DNA from: Psychrobacillus faecigallinarum
GTDB lineage: Bacteria; Bacillota; Bacilli; Bacillales_A; Planococcaceae
DNA: 64,000 bases
Direction: 5' to 3'
Assembly: GCF_014836595.1 (NCBI RefSeq)
Contig: NZ_JACSQO010000005.1
Span: 62,001 to 126,000 of the forward strand
The notes beneath the pieces were generated by a model. That model ran no database searches. It was not told the origin of the DNA and was given only the letters and a program-made list of their open reading frames with translations. Below, piece after piece: positions 25,667 through 32,074 of the stretch. The translations under genes and the position numbers were made by a program. How positions within the stretch are numbered: the first letter of the stretch is position 1; every line of letters begins with the position of its first letter.

Positions 25667-25863
25667 AACTCTTCCCCCTCTTCCGTCCGCATCCTCTTAA
25701 CTTTTCCTTGATGCGTAACAATCTTATATTCCCCATGTGTCGGAAGCTCTCTGAGTTTTGCTTTTCCGTCACAGATAACAATCACACAACTGGTAGGTAT
25801 ATCCATTATATCAACTGTTAATTGCATTGTCTCTGTGTCTATTTCTAAATTTTCTATACTCAC
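25663..25863 (-). CDS. xtrA: XtrA-like phage protein
   Basis: This 66-aa protein is likely initiated at GTG 25863, 7 nt after GGAGG. A TTG just upstream is too close to the ribosome site. The core C-V-I-V-I-C-D-G-K-A-K-L-R-E-L-P and H-G-E-Y-K-I at residues about 26-50 match PBSX XtrA. In PBSX xtrA precedes the late regulator xpf. Its function is unknown. Here its 3' end has been copied three more times downstream, each time ahead of a cargo gene. Confidence 0.8.
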   Translation of the reverse strand: MSIENLEIDTETMQLTVDIMDIPTSCVIVICDGKAKLRELPTHGEYKIVTHQGKVKRMRTEEGEEF

Positions 25864-25882
25864 CAAGATCCCTCCAATGTGT

Positions 25883-25930
25883 TATAATTTTCTTGTGAGA
25901 GACAGGAGGAATCTTGTCTTATTTTTTATG
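25883..25930 (+). promoter_or_regulatory. extended -10 promoter with leader hairpin
   Basis: TGTTATAAT (extended -10) at 25880-25888 faces right. The leader has AGACAGG, 6-nt loop, CTTGTCT then TATTTTTT at 25900-25926, which looks like an attenuator before the 45-aa membrane peptide gene. Confidence 0.5.
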
Positions 25931-25951
25931 TCATTAATCCGGAGGTTATAT

Positions 25952-26089
25952 ATGCAAAACTTCATTAAAGGACTTTGGAACTCTTTTGCAGTCCCAATTA
26001 TTGCATTGCTTATAGCAGCACTATTTCTTGTTACCGTCGGTTTCTATGGCGAAAGTATTTTTCGATTCCTTTTAAACTTATCTTCATAA
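25952..26089 (+). CDS. 45-aa single-pass membrane peptide
   Basis: The ATG at 25952 follows CCGGAGGTTATAT at good spacing. The frame is open further upstream but without a better start. The peptide has one strong hydrophobic helix (residues 14-32) and a short polar end. It is on the plus strand while every neighbour is on the minus, and has its own promoter, so it is probably expressed in the lysogen. The size and layout are like type I toxins or small phage membrane modulators. No family is recognised. Confidence 0.6.
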   Translation: MQNFIKGLWNSFAVPIIALLIAALFLVTVGFYGESIFRFLLNLSS

Positions 26090-26114
26090 CGACGCTCTTT
26101 CTACGAAATGTTCA

Positions 26115-26885
26115 CTAACTTATGAAGCATCCACAACCGCCCATATCGAAGAAATCAAGTTGTTGTGAACCAGTTTCATATTCTTCCCTAAGTTTTTGTA
26201 ATGACAAATTTTCACGGTTACCATTTACTGAGCGCTTTAAAATTGTTACTTCTTGCCCCAAGTAATCCTGCATTTCTTTTTCATAATTCTCCATCCACTC
26301 AAATCTGTCTGGAAAGTGTCTTAAAAGATTTAGGAAGTGTCCTTGTCCGCCTTTTACACACATTCCTCCACAATTGTTATGAGAAAACCCAAGATCATAC
26401 AGCCTAGGCGTTGAAATACCCAAGTTATTAAGTTCTTGAAGCATTTCGTCTTTGGTCATTAGTGGTTCTTCACACATCGGAAATTCTACTTTGTATGGCG
26501 CCCAGTTTTCAACTGGTTTTATTATTCGATGCTCTTCTGTCCAGTCAATACCTAGATATAAAATACATTCATCTGGCTTGAAGTTGTCCTTTATCCACTT
26601 ATCAGCAGTCTTTTGTTTTAAATGATGGGAACACTGAGCAAGTCGACTATTCCCCAACCACCTAACATCTTTGAATACTTCCCAAGGAGTTCTTCCGTCC
26701 TCGATACGAACATATTCTGTTCCTAATTCTTCAACTGTTTCATCTATGAATCTATATAAATCTTCATCTTCTATGAGAGTATCGGTGAAAAGGAGTATGA
26801 CGTTTTCTTTCCCATGTTGTTCAACTACTCTTTTTGCAGTCATCCAGCTACCAATCCCACCTGAGTAGAAAACTATATGTTTCAT
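26115..26885 (-). CDS. PAPS-reductase-family ATP pyrophosphatase
   Basis: This 256-aa protein has a PP-loop S-G-G-I-G-S-W at residues 8-14, a second ATP motif with Q-C-S-H-H-L-K near 83, and a C-terminal C-G-G-M-C-V-K-G-G near 172 plus a final C-G-C. The PP-loop PAPS reductase-like fold activates a substrate by adenylation. In phages such proteins are linked to sulfur chemistry or modified nucleosides, but the substrate here is unknown. The conserved cysteines suggest a metal or Fe-S site. Confidence 0.82.
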   Translation of the reverse strand: MKHIVFYSGGIGSWMTAKRVVEQHGKENVILLFTDTLIEDEDLYRFIDETVEELGTEYVRIEDGRTPWEVFKDVRWLGNSRLAQCSHHLKQKTADKWIKDNFKPDECILYLGIDWTEEHRIIKPVENWAPYKVEFPMCEEPLMTKDEMLQELNNLGISTPRLYDLGFSHNNCGGMCVKGGQGHFLNLLRHFPDRFEWMENYEKEMQDYLGQEVTILKRSVNGNRENLSLQKLREEYETGSQQLDFFDMGGCGCFIS

Positions 26886-26922
26886 GCTTTTAGCCTCCTT
26901 TACTGTTTCTACTTAGTACTCT

Positions 26923-27054
26923 CTAATCCGCTCTGATGGGATATTGAATTTTTATAAAACATTTCTTGCAATAAAAATGAATGTAGCCTATATAATTCAT
27001 AGTTTCAGTCCATGGTTTCTTACGACAATTTTCACACGATTTAGTTACTGACAT
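26923..27054 (-). CDS. 43-aa zinc-finger-like phage peptide
   Basis: The ATG at 27054 follows AAGGAGTGA. The peptide starts MSVTKSCENCRKK and has two pairs of cysteines (C-x-x-C at residues 7-10 and 29-32), a small zinc ribbon. It lies between the PAPS-reductase-like gene and the 80-aa protein. Related tiny zinc proteins are frequent in early phage operons. Confidence 0.65.
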   Translation of the reverse strand: MSVTKSCENCRKKPWTETMNYIGYIHFYCKKCFIKIQYPIRAD

Positions 27055-27103
27055 ATAATTCACTCCTTCGTTATATGTTTCTAGTGCGTCTTATCAAAAA
27101 GCG

Positions 27104-27346
27104 TTATACTAATTTGCCTGTATTAGAATCTATAATTCCATCACTAAACATTCTTGCTACTTTTGCTTCCATACGGCCCTTCTCGTTAAGAATAGAATCG
27201 AAGCTTAAAATAATTTTCGAGCCAATCACGTGATATATTTGTTTTTCTGGGAATCCATTAGTAGCATCGTTTAATACGGCTTGTAATTTATCTGCTGTCA
27301 TACCGTCTGTTTCAATAACTTGATAGTGTTTAAATGACTTACTCAT
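27104..27346 (-). CDS. hypothetical early phage protein
   Basis: This protein has 80 aa from an ATG at 27346 behind GAAAGGAG. An upstream start at 27361 overlaps the ribosome site. The sequence S-F-K-H-Y-Q-V-I-E-T-D-G-M-T and a C-terminal G-I-I-D-S-N-T-G-K-L-V are the visible landmarks. Its start lies 12 nt downstream of the rusA stop codon. No function is assigned. Confidence 0.7.
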   Translation of the reverse strand: MSKSFKHYQVIETDGMTADKLQAVLNDATNGFPEKQIYHVIGSKIILSFDSILNEKGRMEAKVARMFSDGIIDSNTGKLV

Positions 27347-27357
27347 GTTTTCTCCTT

Positions 27358-27777
27358 TCAAAAAGCAACCCTAACAACCACCCTCGGCTGCATGCTATAA
27401 AATTTCCTAACTGTTAAATTCACCACTTGGCTATCATCCTGCCAGATAATCTTGTTTAAGCCGTCCTTAACACCCTTTACGTAATTATCTACATCAGGCT
27501 TAGTGGTTGGTCTTAGTTCTCCTTGTTCTATAAGAGCCTGTTTTGGTTTCGTCTGATACTTTTTAGGAGTTGCCCTATAAATATCTATAGCTAAGTCAAT
27601 TGGTCCTGTTATAAGCTCTTTTGGAGCGTGCTGACCAGCTACTAACTTTACGTACTGTTTAAAGTCCCTCGACTTAGCAGGATCATAGAGGACAGTTTTA
27701 CCGCCCCATGATTTCCCTGCCCTTGGTCTTCCTTGTGCGACTGGTTCACCTGGTATTTCGAAGAGGATGTTGTTCAT
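27358..27777 (-). CDS. rusA: RusA-type Holliday junction resolvase
   Basis: This 139-aa protein has the RusA marks G-R-P-R-A near residue 17 and the acidic catalytic block K-P-D-V-D-N-Y-V-K-G-V-K-D-G-L near 93-107, with W-Q-D-D-S-Q-V just after (residues 112-118). These aspartates bind the metal used to cut Holliday junctions during phage recombination and packaging. The ATG overlaps the stop of the upstream zinc protein (ATGA). Confidence 0.9.
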   Translation of the reverse strand: MNNILFEIPGEPVAQGRPRAGKSWGGKTVLYDPAKSRDFKQYVKLVAGQHAPKELITGPIDLAIDIYRATPKKYQTKPKQALIEQGELRPTTKPDVDNYVKGVKDGLNKIIWQDDSQVVNLTVRKFYSMQPRVVVRVAF

Positions 27778-27941
27778 GCTCGCATCCTCTCCTGGTATTC
27801 CAATTCCTCATCAATGGTCACCTGACGTTTAAGGAACTCTGCCTCAGCTTCCTCATGCTTTCTCTTACATACAGGTCCGTAACCCTCATCAATGCTTTTA
27901 GGAGTTTTCAATGGTTTGTTACATCGTTTACATGTACTCAT
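27774..27941 (-). CDS. 55-aa zinc-ribbon phage protein (DUF6011-like)
   Basis: The ATG at 27941 follows GGAGGTGTGAG. The peptide starts MSTCKRCNKPLK and continues S-I-D-E-G-Y-G-P-V-C-K-R-K. The C-x-x-C and G-x-G/Y-x-P-x-C pattern is typical of DUF6011 proteins of phage early operons. Both ends overlap the neighbours by 4 nt (ATGA). Confidence 0.75.
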   Translation of the reverse strand: MSTCKRCNKPLKTPKSIDEGYGPVCKRKHEEAEAEFLKRQVTIDEELEYQERMRA

Positions 27942-28117
27942 CTCACACCTCCAACAATATGTTTTTCACGTAAAATCATTTGTTTCTGAGGCGCAAATGA
28001 TTCGATTAAGCATTTCCCAGAGCAATACAGCTCAGAGCCCTTATGCCAAACCTCGTCTCCTTTATGAATGACTTTTTCACAGTTCTCGTTTTCACATACA
28101 ACTACTGGTACTTGCAT
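27938..28117 (-). CDS. 59-aa zinc-ribbon phage protein
   Basis: The ATG at 28117 follows GGGAGGATGAA. The peptide has C-E-N-E-N-C-E-K at residues 8-15 and Y-C-S-G-K-C at 31-36, two cysteine pairs consistent with a zinc ribbon. It is coupled to the previous gene (3-nt gap) and to the next (ATGA overlap). Confidence 0.75.
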   Translation of the reverse strand: MQVPVVVCENENCEKVIHKGDEVWHKGSELYCSGKCLIESFAPQKQMILREKHIVGGVR

Positions 28118-28120
28118 ATT

Positions 28121-29164
28121 TCATCCTCCCAACAATTCTTGTCTTAATCTTTTGCGTTCTGCTTCTATATCCATTACTACAGATTTTGTTTTAGGTGCTG
28201 GTTCATCAGCATCCTTACCAAACCATTCAGGTACTTTTTCTTCTCTAACGGACTTCGAATGTTTGTTAGAATGTTGGAGCCTCCATCTTTCTTGAAGAGC
28301 AACCACTTCATCGACTGAACTAATTTTTTTGGTGGACCAGTTCTTTAAGATTGATTCAACATAGTTCCATCTAAGAGCTCCATTCTCTATAGCAATCTTC
28401 ATTGCATGTAAAACTAAGCTTTCAGATAGATCATCTATCCATGCATTAACTTTTTCTCCTACATGGGGAGTGATGGCTCCAAATCCGTTCTTTTCATAAA
28501 ATTCAAATGGAGTGATTTCATTTTCAACTGTAACTGACGATTTTTTCTTTTCTTGTTGTTGTTCTTGTTGTTGTTCTTGTTGTTGTTCTTTTTCTTCTTC
28601 TTTTTCTTCTTCTCTTTCTTCTTCTTGTTCTTGTTCTTCTTCTTTTTCTTCTTCTTCCCCCAGGTCTATGCATAGACTATCCATAGGGTATTGATACGGT
28701 ATCGAACCCTTGCCATCATTGGAATGTATGTCTTTTTGCTCACTTTGATTTATTGATGGTATTGATATGGTATCGATACTGTATCCATACTGTTTTAAAG
28801 AAGTAAGGTAAGCATAAACAAACGGTATATGTTTAACTGCAACCAACTCTTTTTCAATGCATTTTTTTACTTTTGGCGAATTAATGAAGTTATACCGCGC
28901 CCAATTATTTATCATGATTTCTTTTGTTGACTCGTTGTAAGTAATTTTTCCATATTCAACAAAACGTTGAAGTAGTTTAAGTACTGTTTCCCTGTTGTAT
29001 CCTGTGTGCATTTCTATGACCCTGTATGGTAATTCATAGATGCCACATTGCGTTGTATTGCCATTTGTCATTAGATACAGATAGAAGTATTTCTCTTCCG
29101 GCGTAAGGTCCAATACAAAGCCGTCATCCCAAAATGTTGTGTGTACTTGTCTGTACTTCGCCAT
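28121..29164 (-). CDS. phage replisome organiser / DnaD-like initiator
   Basis: This 347-aa protein has an N-terminal winged-helix replisome-organiser domain (residues 1-120: F-W-D-D-G-F-V-L-D-L-T-P-E-E-K-Y-F, and N-x-R-Y-N-F-I-N-S-P-K-V). A linker carries two sets of 11-bp DNA iterons and then a Glu/Gln low-complexity run (about 165-212). The C-terminal DnaD-like domain has G-x-I-T-P-H-V-G-E-K-V-N-A-W-I-D-D-L. It should bind the phage origin and load helicase. No separate DnaC-like loader follows. Confidence 0.85.
   Translation of the reverse strand: MAKYRQVHTTFWDDGFVLDLTPEEKYFYLYLMTNGNTTQCGIYELPYRVIEMHTGYNRETVLKLLQRFVEYGKITYNESTKEIMINNWARYNFINSPKVKKCIEKELVAVKHIPFVYAYLTSLKQYGYSIDTISIPSINQSEQKDIHSNDGKGSIPYQYPMDSLCIDLGEEEEKEEEQEQEEEREEEKEEEKEQQQEQQQEQQQEKKKSSVTVENEITPFEFYEKNGFGAITPHVGEKVNAWIDDLSESLVLHAMKIAIENGALRWNYVESILKNWSTKKISSVDEVVALQERWRLQHSNKHSKSVREEKVPEWFGKDADEPAPKTKSVVMDIEAERKRLRQELLGG
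28551..28660. repeat. trinucleotide low-complexity tract in the initiator gene
   Basis: Forward strand TTC/TTG triplets run for over 100 nt, which makes the minus strand almost purely purine. It encodes E/Q/K runs such as E-Q-Q-Q-E-Q-Q-Q-E. The tract directly adjoins the iterons. Confidence 0.85.
28664..28706. repeat. iteron cluster 2 (four 11-bp units)
   Basis: The forward units are GTCTATGCATA, GACTATCCATA, GGGTATTGATA and CGGTATCGAA, in perfect 11-bp tandem register. They belong to the same family as cluster 1. Confidence 0.65.
28757..28789. repeat. iteron cluster 1 (three 11-bp units)
   Basis: The forward units TGGTATTGATA, TGGTATCGATA and CTGTATCCATA are in tandem. Together with cluster 2 they form a candidate phage replication origin inside the initiator gene. 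Confidence 0.65.
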
Positions 29165-29253
29165 TTGGTTTCCTCTTTTCTTTTATATTTAGAGGGGAAG
29201 CCCCCCTCTTTTGTTTAAACTAACTTATCTTCAAAAACTTGCCCTGGTGCTAA

Positions 29254-30063
29254 TCATTCATCTGAATTTTGCTCAGGAGATTCTTCCACAACGCTATAAT
29301 CTGTAACATCGATAATGTCACTCATATCAGCTGCAATCTCATTTTTAATAGTGGAGTCTGCCTCAATCGTTTTCTGAAGCTCAATTGATTTAGGAGCGTA
29401 TTTAAGCACCTCTTTTAATACCGTCTTCTTTGCCATTGCATCGAAATTAGTCTTCCAAGGGCTTGTCCATCCTTTTTGTACTGCTTGACTGAACTTCTGT
29501 GCATGCTGATCAATACGTTCTTTGGTCCAATACACGAAATCATATCCACCATTTTTAAGATGATAAACCGCGTAATAACCAATCGGTTCACCTTCTGGTT
29601 CAGTAGATGGTTTATGAATCAAGTCTTTATTCAATCCGTACTGAAACTCAAACACATCGTTCCCATAAACTTCATGAGCATAAATTGCCTTATACTGTCC
29701 ACTACGTACTGCTAAATCGATTAACCCTTTGTATCCGAGTTGGAACTGAACGTTCTTTCCATAAGGAATTAGGTAAGCTTGTCCTAGCCCTGTGTTCGGT
29801 TCGACTCCTAATTGAGCTGATTGCATGATTGCAGCTAAGAAAGAAGTTTGGTCACACTCTAGTAACTTAGGTGTAGTGCGAACTGCCGTAAGTGCAATGC
29901 GAGCAATTCTGTCTGCATCCATGTGCTTTGGTAGAGCTCGTTGAATCTCTGGCCCCATTCTTTTTAATAGAGCGTTTAATGTATTCTCAGGAGACACCTG
30001 TTTCTGTACTCCGTTGTTTGCCTTTGTAGCTAATTGATTTTTAACATCGGCTGTTGTTGCCAT
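29254..30063 (-). CDS. recT: RecT-family recombinase (YqaK)
   Basis: This 269-aa protein is a single-strand annealing recombinase. Family landmarks are C-D-Q-T-S-F-L-A-A-I-M-Q-S-A-Q-L-G near residues 74-90, P-N-T-G-L-G-Q-A-Y-L-I-P-Y-G near 93 and G-Y-K-G-L-I-D-L-A near 113. The C-terminal acidic tail (E-E-S-P-E-Q-N-S-D-E) is typical. It lies next to the YqaJ exonuclease gene and forms a two-gene recombination module with it. Confidence 0.93.
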   Translation of the reverse strand: MATTADVKNQLATKANNGVQKQVSPENTLNALLKRMGPEIQRALPKHMDADRIARIALTAVRTTPKLLECDQTSFLAAIMQSAQLGVEPNTGLGQAYLIPYGKNVQFQLGYKGLIDLAVRSGQYKAIYAHEVYGNDVFEFQYGLNKDLIHKPSTEPEGEPIGYYAVYHLKNGGYDFVYWTKERIDQHAQKFSQAVQKGWTSPWKTNFDAMAKKTVLKEVLKYAPKSIELQKTIEADSTIKNEIAADMSDIIDVTDYSVVEESPEQNSDE

Positions 30064-30076
30064 GGTTCTATTCCTC

Positions 30077-31012
30077 CTATTTGATTAAGAATTTTCTTTC
30101 TGACGTGGTATTCGAATATTTCTTATATAGTTCAGGCTGTTCTGCTTTCAATCGCTTAGAATCGATTCTCGTAACACTATTTGACTTCCAAGTTATCTTT
30201 CGAGTGCCTGCATATGCTTTTTCGTTAACACCCATTAAAGCTTTTATTTGATTTTCATACTCTTTCTTTTTAGATTCCGATTCCTTGATATCGGATTTGA
30301 TTACTTCCAATGCTACTAAGAGTGTTTCAGCATCTTTAGGAAGGTTTATCTCTGACTCTGGTTCCGATTCTGGATAAAGAGCCTTTAATAAATCAACCGA
30401 GGCATCAGATCCATCGAATGCTGGAGGAATTTCTTTCAAAACATGGTTTTCCCAAAAGTCTCTTTCAATTTGTATTAGATAGCTGATAAGCTCCTCATCG
30501 CGTTCTACTTTTTTATGGATGAACTTGTTTCCACCAATCAGAACAGCAAGGTGCCATGCTTTATATCCGGTAACTGCCATGTAATGCTGTATTTGGAGTA
30601 AGTACGCTGCAGGAATTTCTTCATCTTCCCATTCACCTTTTAAGTACTCCGAAGCTGTTTTACATTCCAGGCCTTCTTGTTTTCCGATAATCAAGCGATC
30701 CACATTTGCGAACATGAAATGATGTTCTGGATGTTTAAGAATCGCATTTTTTCGTCTAACTTTTAATCCAGTACGTATACTGAACTCTTGAGCCACGATA
30801 TCCTCCATTACATTGCCCCAATAGGCAGCTTCACCAGCAGTATCTTCTATAGGAGACTGTCCTACTTTATCCAAGTAAACAGCTACTGGAGACTTCCATT
30901 TATTTAGTCCTGCGATAGCTGAGACATCACTGCCTCCAATTCCTTTACGCCTAGCTTCTAGCCATTGTTCACGACTCATGTCTACTGTTTGAATCAATGA
31001 TTGAGCTTGCAT
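30077..31012 (-). CDS. yqaJ: YqaJ-family viral recombinase exonuclease
   Basis: This protein has 311 aa from an ATG at 31012 behind AGGAGGGATAGTT. Nine further upstream codons are not used. YqaJ motifs are R-R-K-G-I-G-G-S-D-V-S-A-I-A-G near residue 23, E-x-V-x-A-Q-E-F near 70 and G-L-E-C-K-T-A-S near 112. The E-C-K acidic-lysine site is that of an exonuclease making single strands for RecT. Confidence 0.9.
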   Translation of the reverse strand: MQAQSLIQTVDMSREQWLEARRKGIGGSDVSAIAGLNKWKSPVAVYLDKVGQSPIEDTAGEAAYWGNVMEDIVAQEFSIRTGLKVRRKNAILKHPEHHFMFANVDRLIIGKQEGLECKTASEYLKGEWEDEEIPAAYLLQIQHYMAVTGYKAWHLAVLIGGNKFIHKKVERDEELISYLIQIERDFWENHVLKEIPPAFDGSDASVDLLKALYPESEPESEINLPKDAETLLVALEVIKSDIKESESKKKEYENQIKALMGVNEKAYAGTRKITWKSNSVTRIDSKRLKAEQPELYKKYSNTTSERKFLIK

Positions 31013-31026
31013 AACTATCCCTCCTC

Positions 31027-31055
31027 TTGTCATATCCAAGGATTCTCGTTATAAT
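31027..31055 (+). promoter_or_regulatory. near-consensus sigma-A promoter facing right
   Basis: TTGTCA (31027-31032), a 17-nt spacer, then TATAAT (31050-31055). It is on the plus strand between two minus-strand genes. An inverted repeat AAGGATTCTC/GAGAATCCTT (31038-31047 and 31074-31083) brackets the -10 and start. Confidence 0.75.
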
Positions 31056-31061
31056 AGAGAC

Positions 31062-31115
31062 ATCCGTTTTATAAGAGAATCCTTTAAGTCCGCTACTCCA
31101 ATAGCGGATTTTTTT
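31062..31115 (+). ncRNA. putative about 54-nt small RNA antisense to the early operon
   Basis: It runs from the promoter at 31027-31055 to a terminator, TCCGCTA, CTCCAA loop, TAGCGGA then TTTTTTT (31089-31115). No start codon with a ribosome site is inside. It is antisense to the untranslated gap between the YqaI-like gene and yqaJ and reaches the stop codon of the former. Confidence 0.55.
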
Positions 31116-31317
31116 ATGCACTTAAATCAACTGCCAGGTTTTCTTCAACAATGTGTTCACCCATATGCTCTGTTGAACAATACAAGTAACCATCCCACTC
31201 ATAACCTTCACCTTCATATAAATCTTCCTTGCAATGTCGATAGTTGCAGCACCCAACCTTTCTAGGTTCTCTTAAAGGTTCTTCGTAGCCATAACCTGCT
31301 ACCATTGGGTTTCCCAT
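31114..31317 (-). CDS. YqaI-like small phage protein
   Basis: This 67-aa protein starts MGNPMVAGYGYEEPLREP, then has V-G-C-C-N-Y-R-H-C near residue 21 and Y-L-Y-C-S-T-E-H near 45, a treble-clef-like zinc site. The G-N-P-M-V/I-A/x-G-Y-G-Y-E start is the recognisable mark of the skin-element YqaI group. It lies upstream of yqaJ in the same operon order as skin. Confidence 0.78.
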   Translation of the reverse strand: MGNPMVAGYGYEEPLREPRKVGCCNYRHCKEDLYEGEGYEWDGYLYCSTEHMGEHIVEENLAVDLSA

Positions 31318-31344
31318 TTAATCACCTCTTTCCGATGGTTGAAT

Positions 31345-31396
31345 CCCATCAAGAAGTCTAGGAAAGCAAAGGGGGAATCCTAGACTTCTTGACGGG
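31345..31396. other. large imperfect inverted repeat
   Basis: Arms at 31345-31363 and 31378-31396 pair over 19 bases with one mismatch (CCCATCAAGAAGTCTAGGA against its complement), with a 14-nt loop. A small hairpin, GGAGC/GCTCC, adjoins at 31395-31408. There is no U-run, so it is not a simple terminator. Confidence 0.75.
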
Positions 31397-31423
31397 AGCC
31401 ATAAGCTCCGTCGAATGGTCTTA

Positions 31424-31849
31424 CTATGCCTTAAACAAATCTGGATTTTCATAAGCGTTCCCAACAATCTCTACATTTTCAAACCTTTCGTCATATCGTT
31501 CCATTATGTGAGTACAACATTCATAACCACTCAAATGAAGCCAAGTAAAGTTCCATCCCCATGCACTTAAAGTTTTGCAAACATGGAAAATGGAAAACTC
31601 TCCATAATGTTCTTTGTTTCTTGGATAAATTTTTAGAACATCACTTTCACAAATTTCATTTCCATGCATATCCTGCATGCCCGTGTATTGTAACAACGGG
31701 AACTCTTCGAAATGCTCACCTACTCCATCATCAAAAACTACAATTAAGAATTCTCGCTCGTCCTCATCCTTTTCGATTCGCATTTCTTCCCAATCAATCA
31801 TTTTCTTGTTGCTTGTGTCCCACGCTTTGTATTTAATTTCACCATTCAT
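31424..31849 (-). CDS. yopX: YopX family protein
   Basis: This 141-aa protein has an ATG at 31849 behind GGAGAG. The YopX pattern is evident: I-K-Y-K-A-W-D-T near the start, L-L-Q-Y-T-G-M-Q-D near residue 53, D-M-H-G-N-E-I-C-E-S-D-V near 63 and V-E-I-V-G-N-A-Y-E-N-P-D at the end. YopX is a beta-barrel-like phage protein of unknown role found in SPbeta and many Firmicute phages. Confidence 0.9.
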   Translation of the reverse strand: MNGEIKYKAWDTSNKKMIDWEEMRIEKDEDEREFLIVVFDDGVGEHFEEFPLLQYTGMQDMHGNEICESDVLKIYPRNKEHYGEFSIFHVCKTLSAWGWNFTWLHLSGYECCTHIMERYDERFENVEIVGNAYENPDLFKA

Positions 31850-31916
31850 CAATTCATCTCTCCTTTTTTTACTGTTTTAAAATCCCACTTTTCATGTAAT
31901 TAGTCCGTCATTGTGC

Positions 31917-31922
31917 TATAAT
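31917..31922 (+). promoter_or_regulatory. extended -10 promoter of the convergent small RNA
   Basis: TGCTATAAT faces right at 31914-31922. No clear -35 is present, as is usual with extended -10 sites. Confidence 0.5.
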
Positions 31923-31928
31923 CTATTT

Positions 31929-31978
31929 AGACATTTTGATAATCGCTGATTAACTTTGCCGAGTTAGTCAGTTTTTTT
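31929..31978 (+). ncRNA. putative about 50-nt antisense RNA converging on a toxin-like peptide
   Basis: It starts about 7 nt after TATAAT and ends at CTGATTAACT, TTTGCC loop, AGTTAGTCAG and TTTTTTT. Its terminator overlaps the last codons and the stop of the 36-aa peptide on the other strand, a tail-to-tail overlap. Confidence 0.5.
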
Positions 31979-32074
31979 ATGTTCCGTGTTCAAACTTCCC
32001 CACATATTCCCTAACAGAAGTGCTGCACCAATAGAGACAACATAGATAATTACACTCTCAGGACTATTGAACAT
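31964..32074 (-). CDS. 36-aa hydrophobic peptide, possible type I toxin
   Basis: The ATG at 32074 overlaps the end of the 89-aa gene. The peptide starts MFNSPESV and has a single hydrophobic helix (residues 7-22, I-I-Y-V-V-S-I-G-A-A-L-L-L-G) and a charged tail E-H-K-K-T-D. This is the usual size and layout of type I toxins. A plus-strand short RNA converges on its 3' end. It could also be an ordinary small membrane peptide. Confidence 0.5.
   Translation of the reverse strand: MFNSPESVIIYVVSIGAALLLGNMWGSLNTEHKKTD

Noticed and set aside
25835-25951. Upstream extension of the 45-aa membrane peptide
   Set aside because: It runs through the promoter and leader hairpin; the GGAGG-linked ATG at 25952 is the likely start.
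28512-28694. Serine/cysteine-rich plus-strand frame
   Set aside because: It is the mirror image of the Glu/Gln low-complexity run and has no ribosome site.
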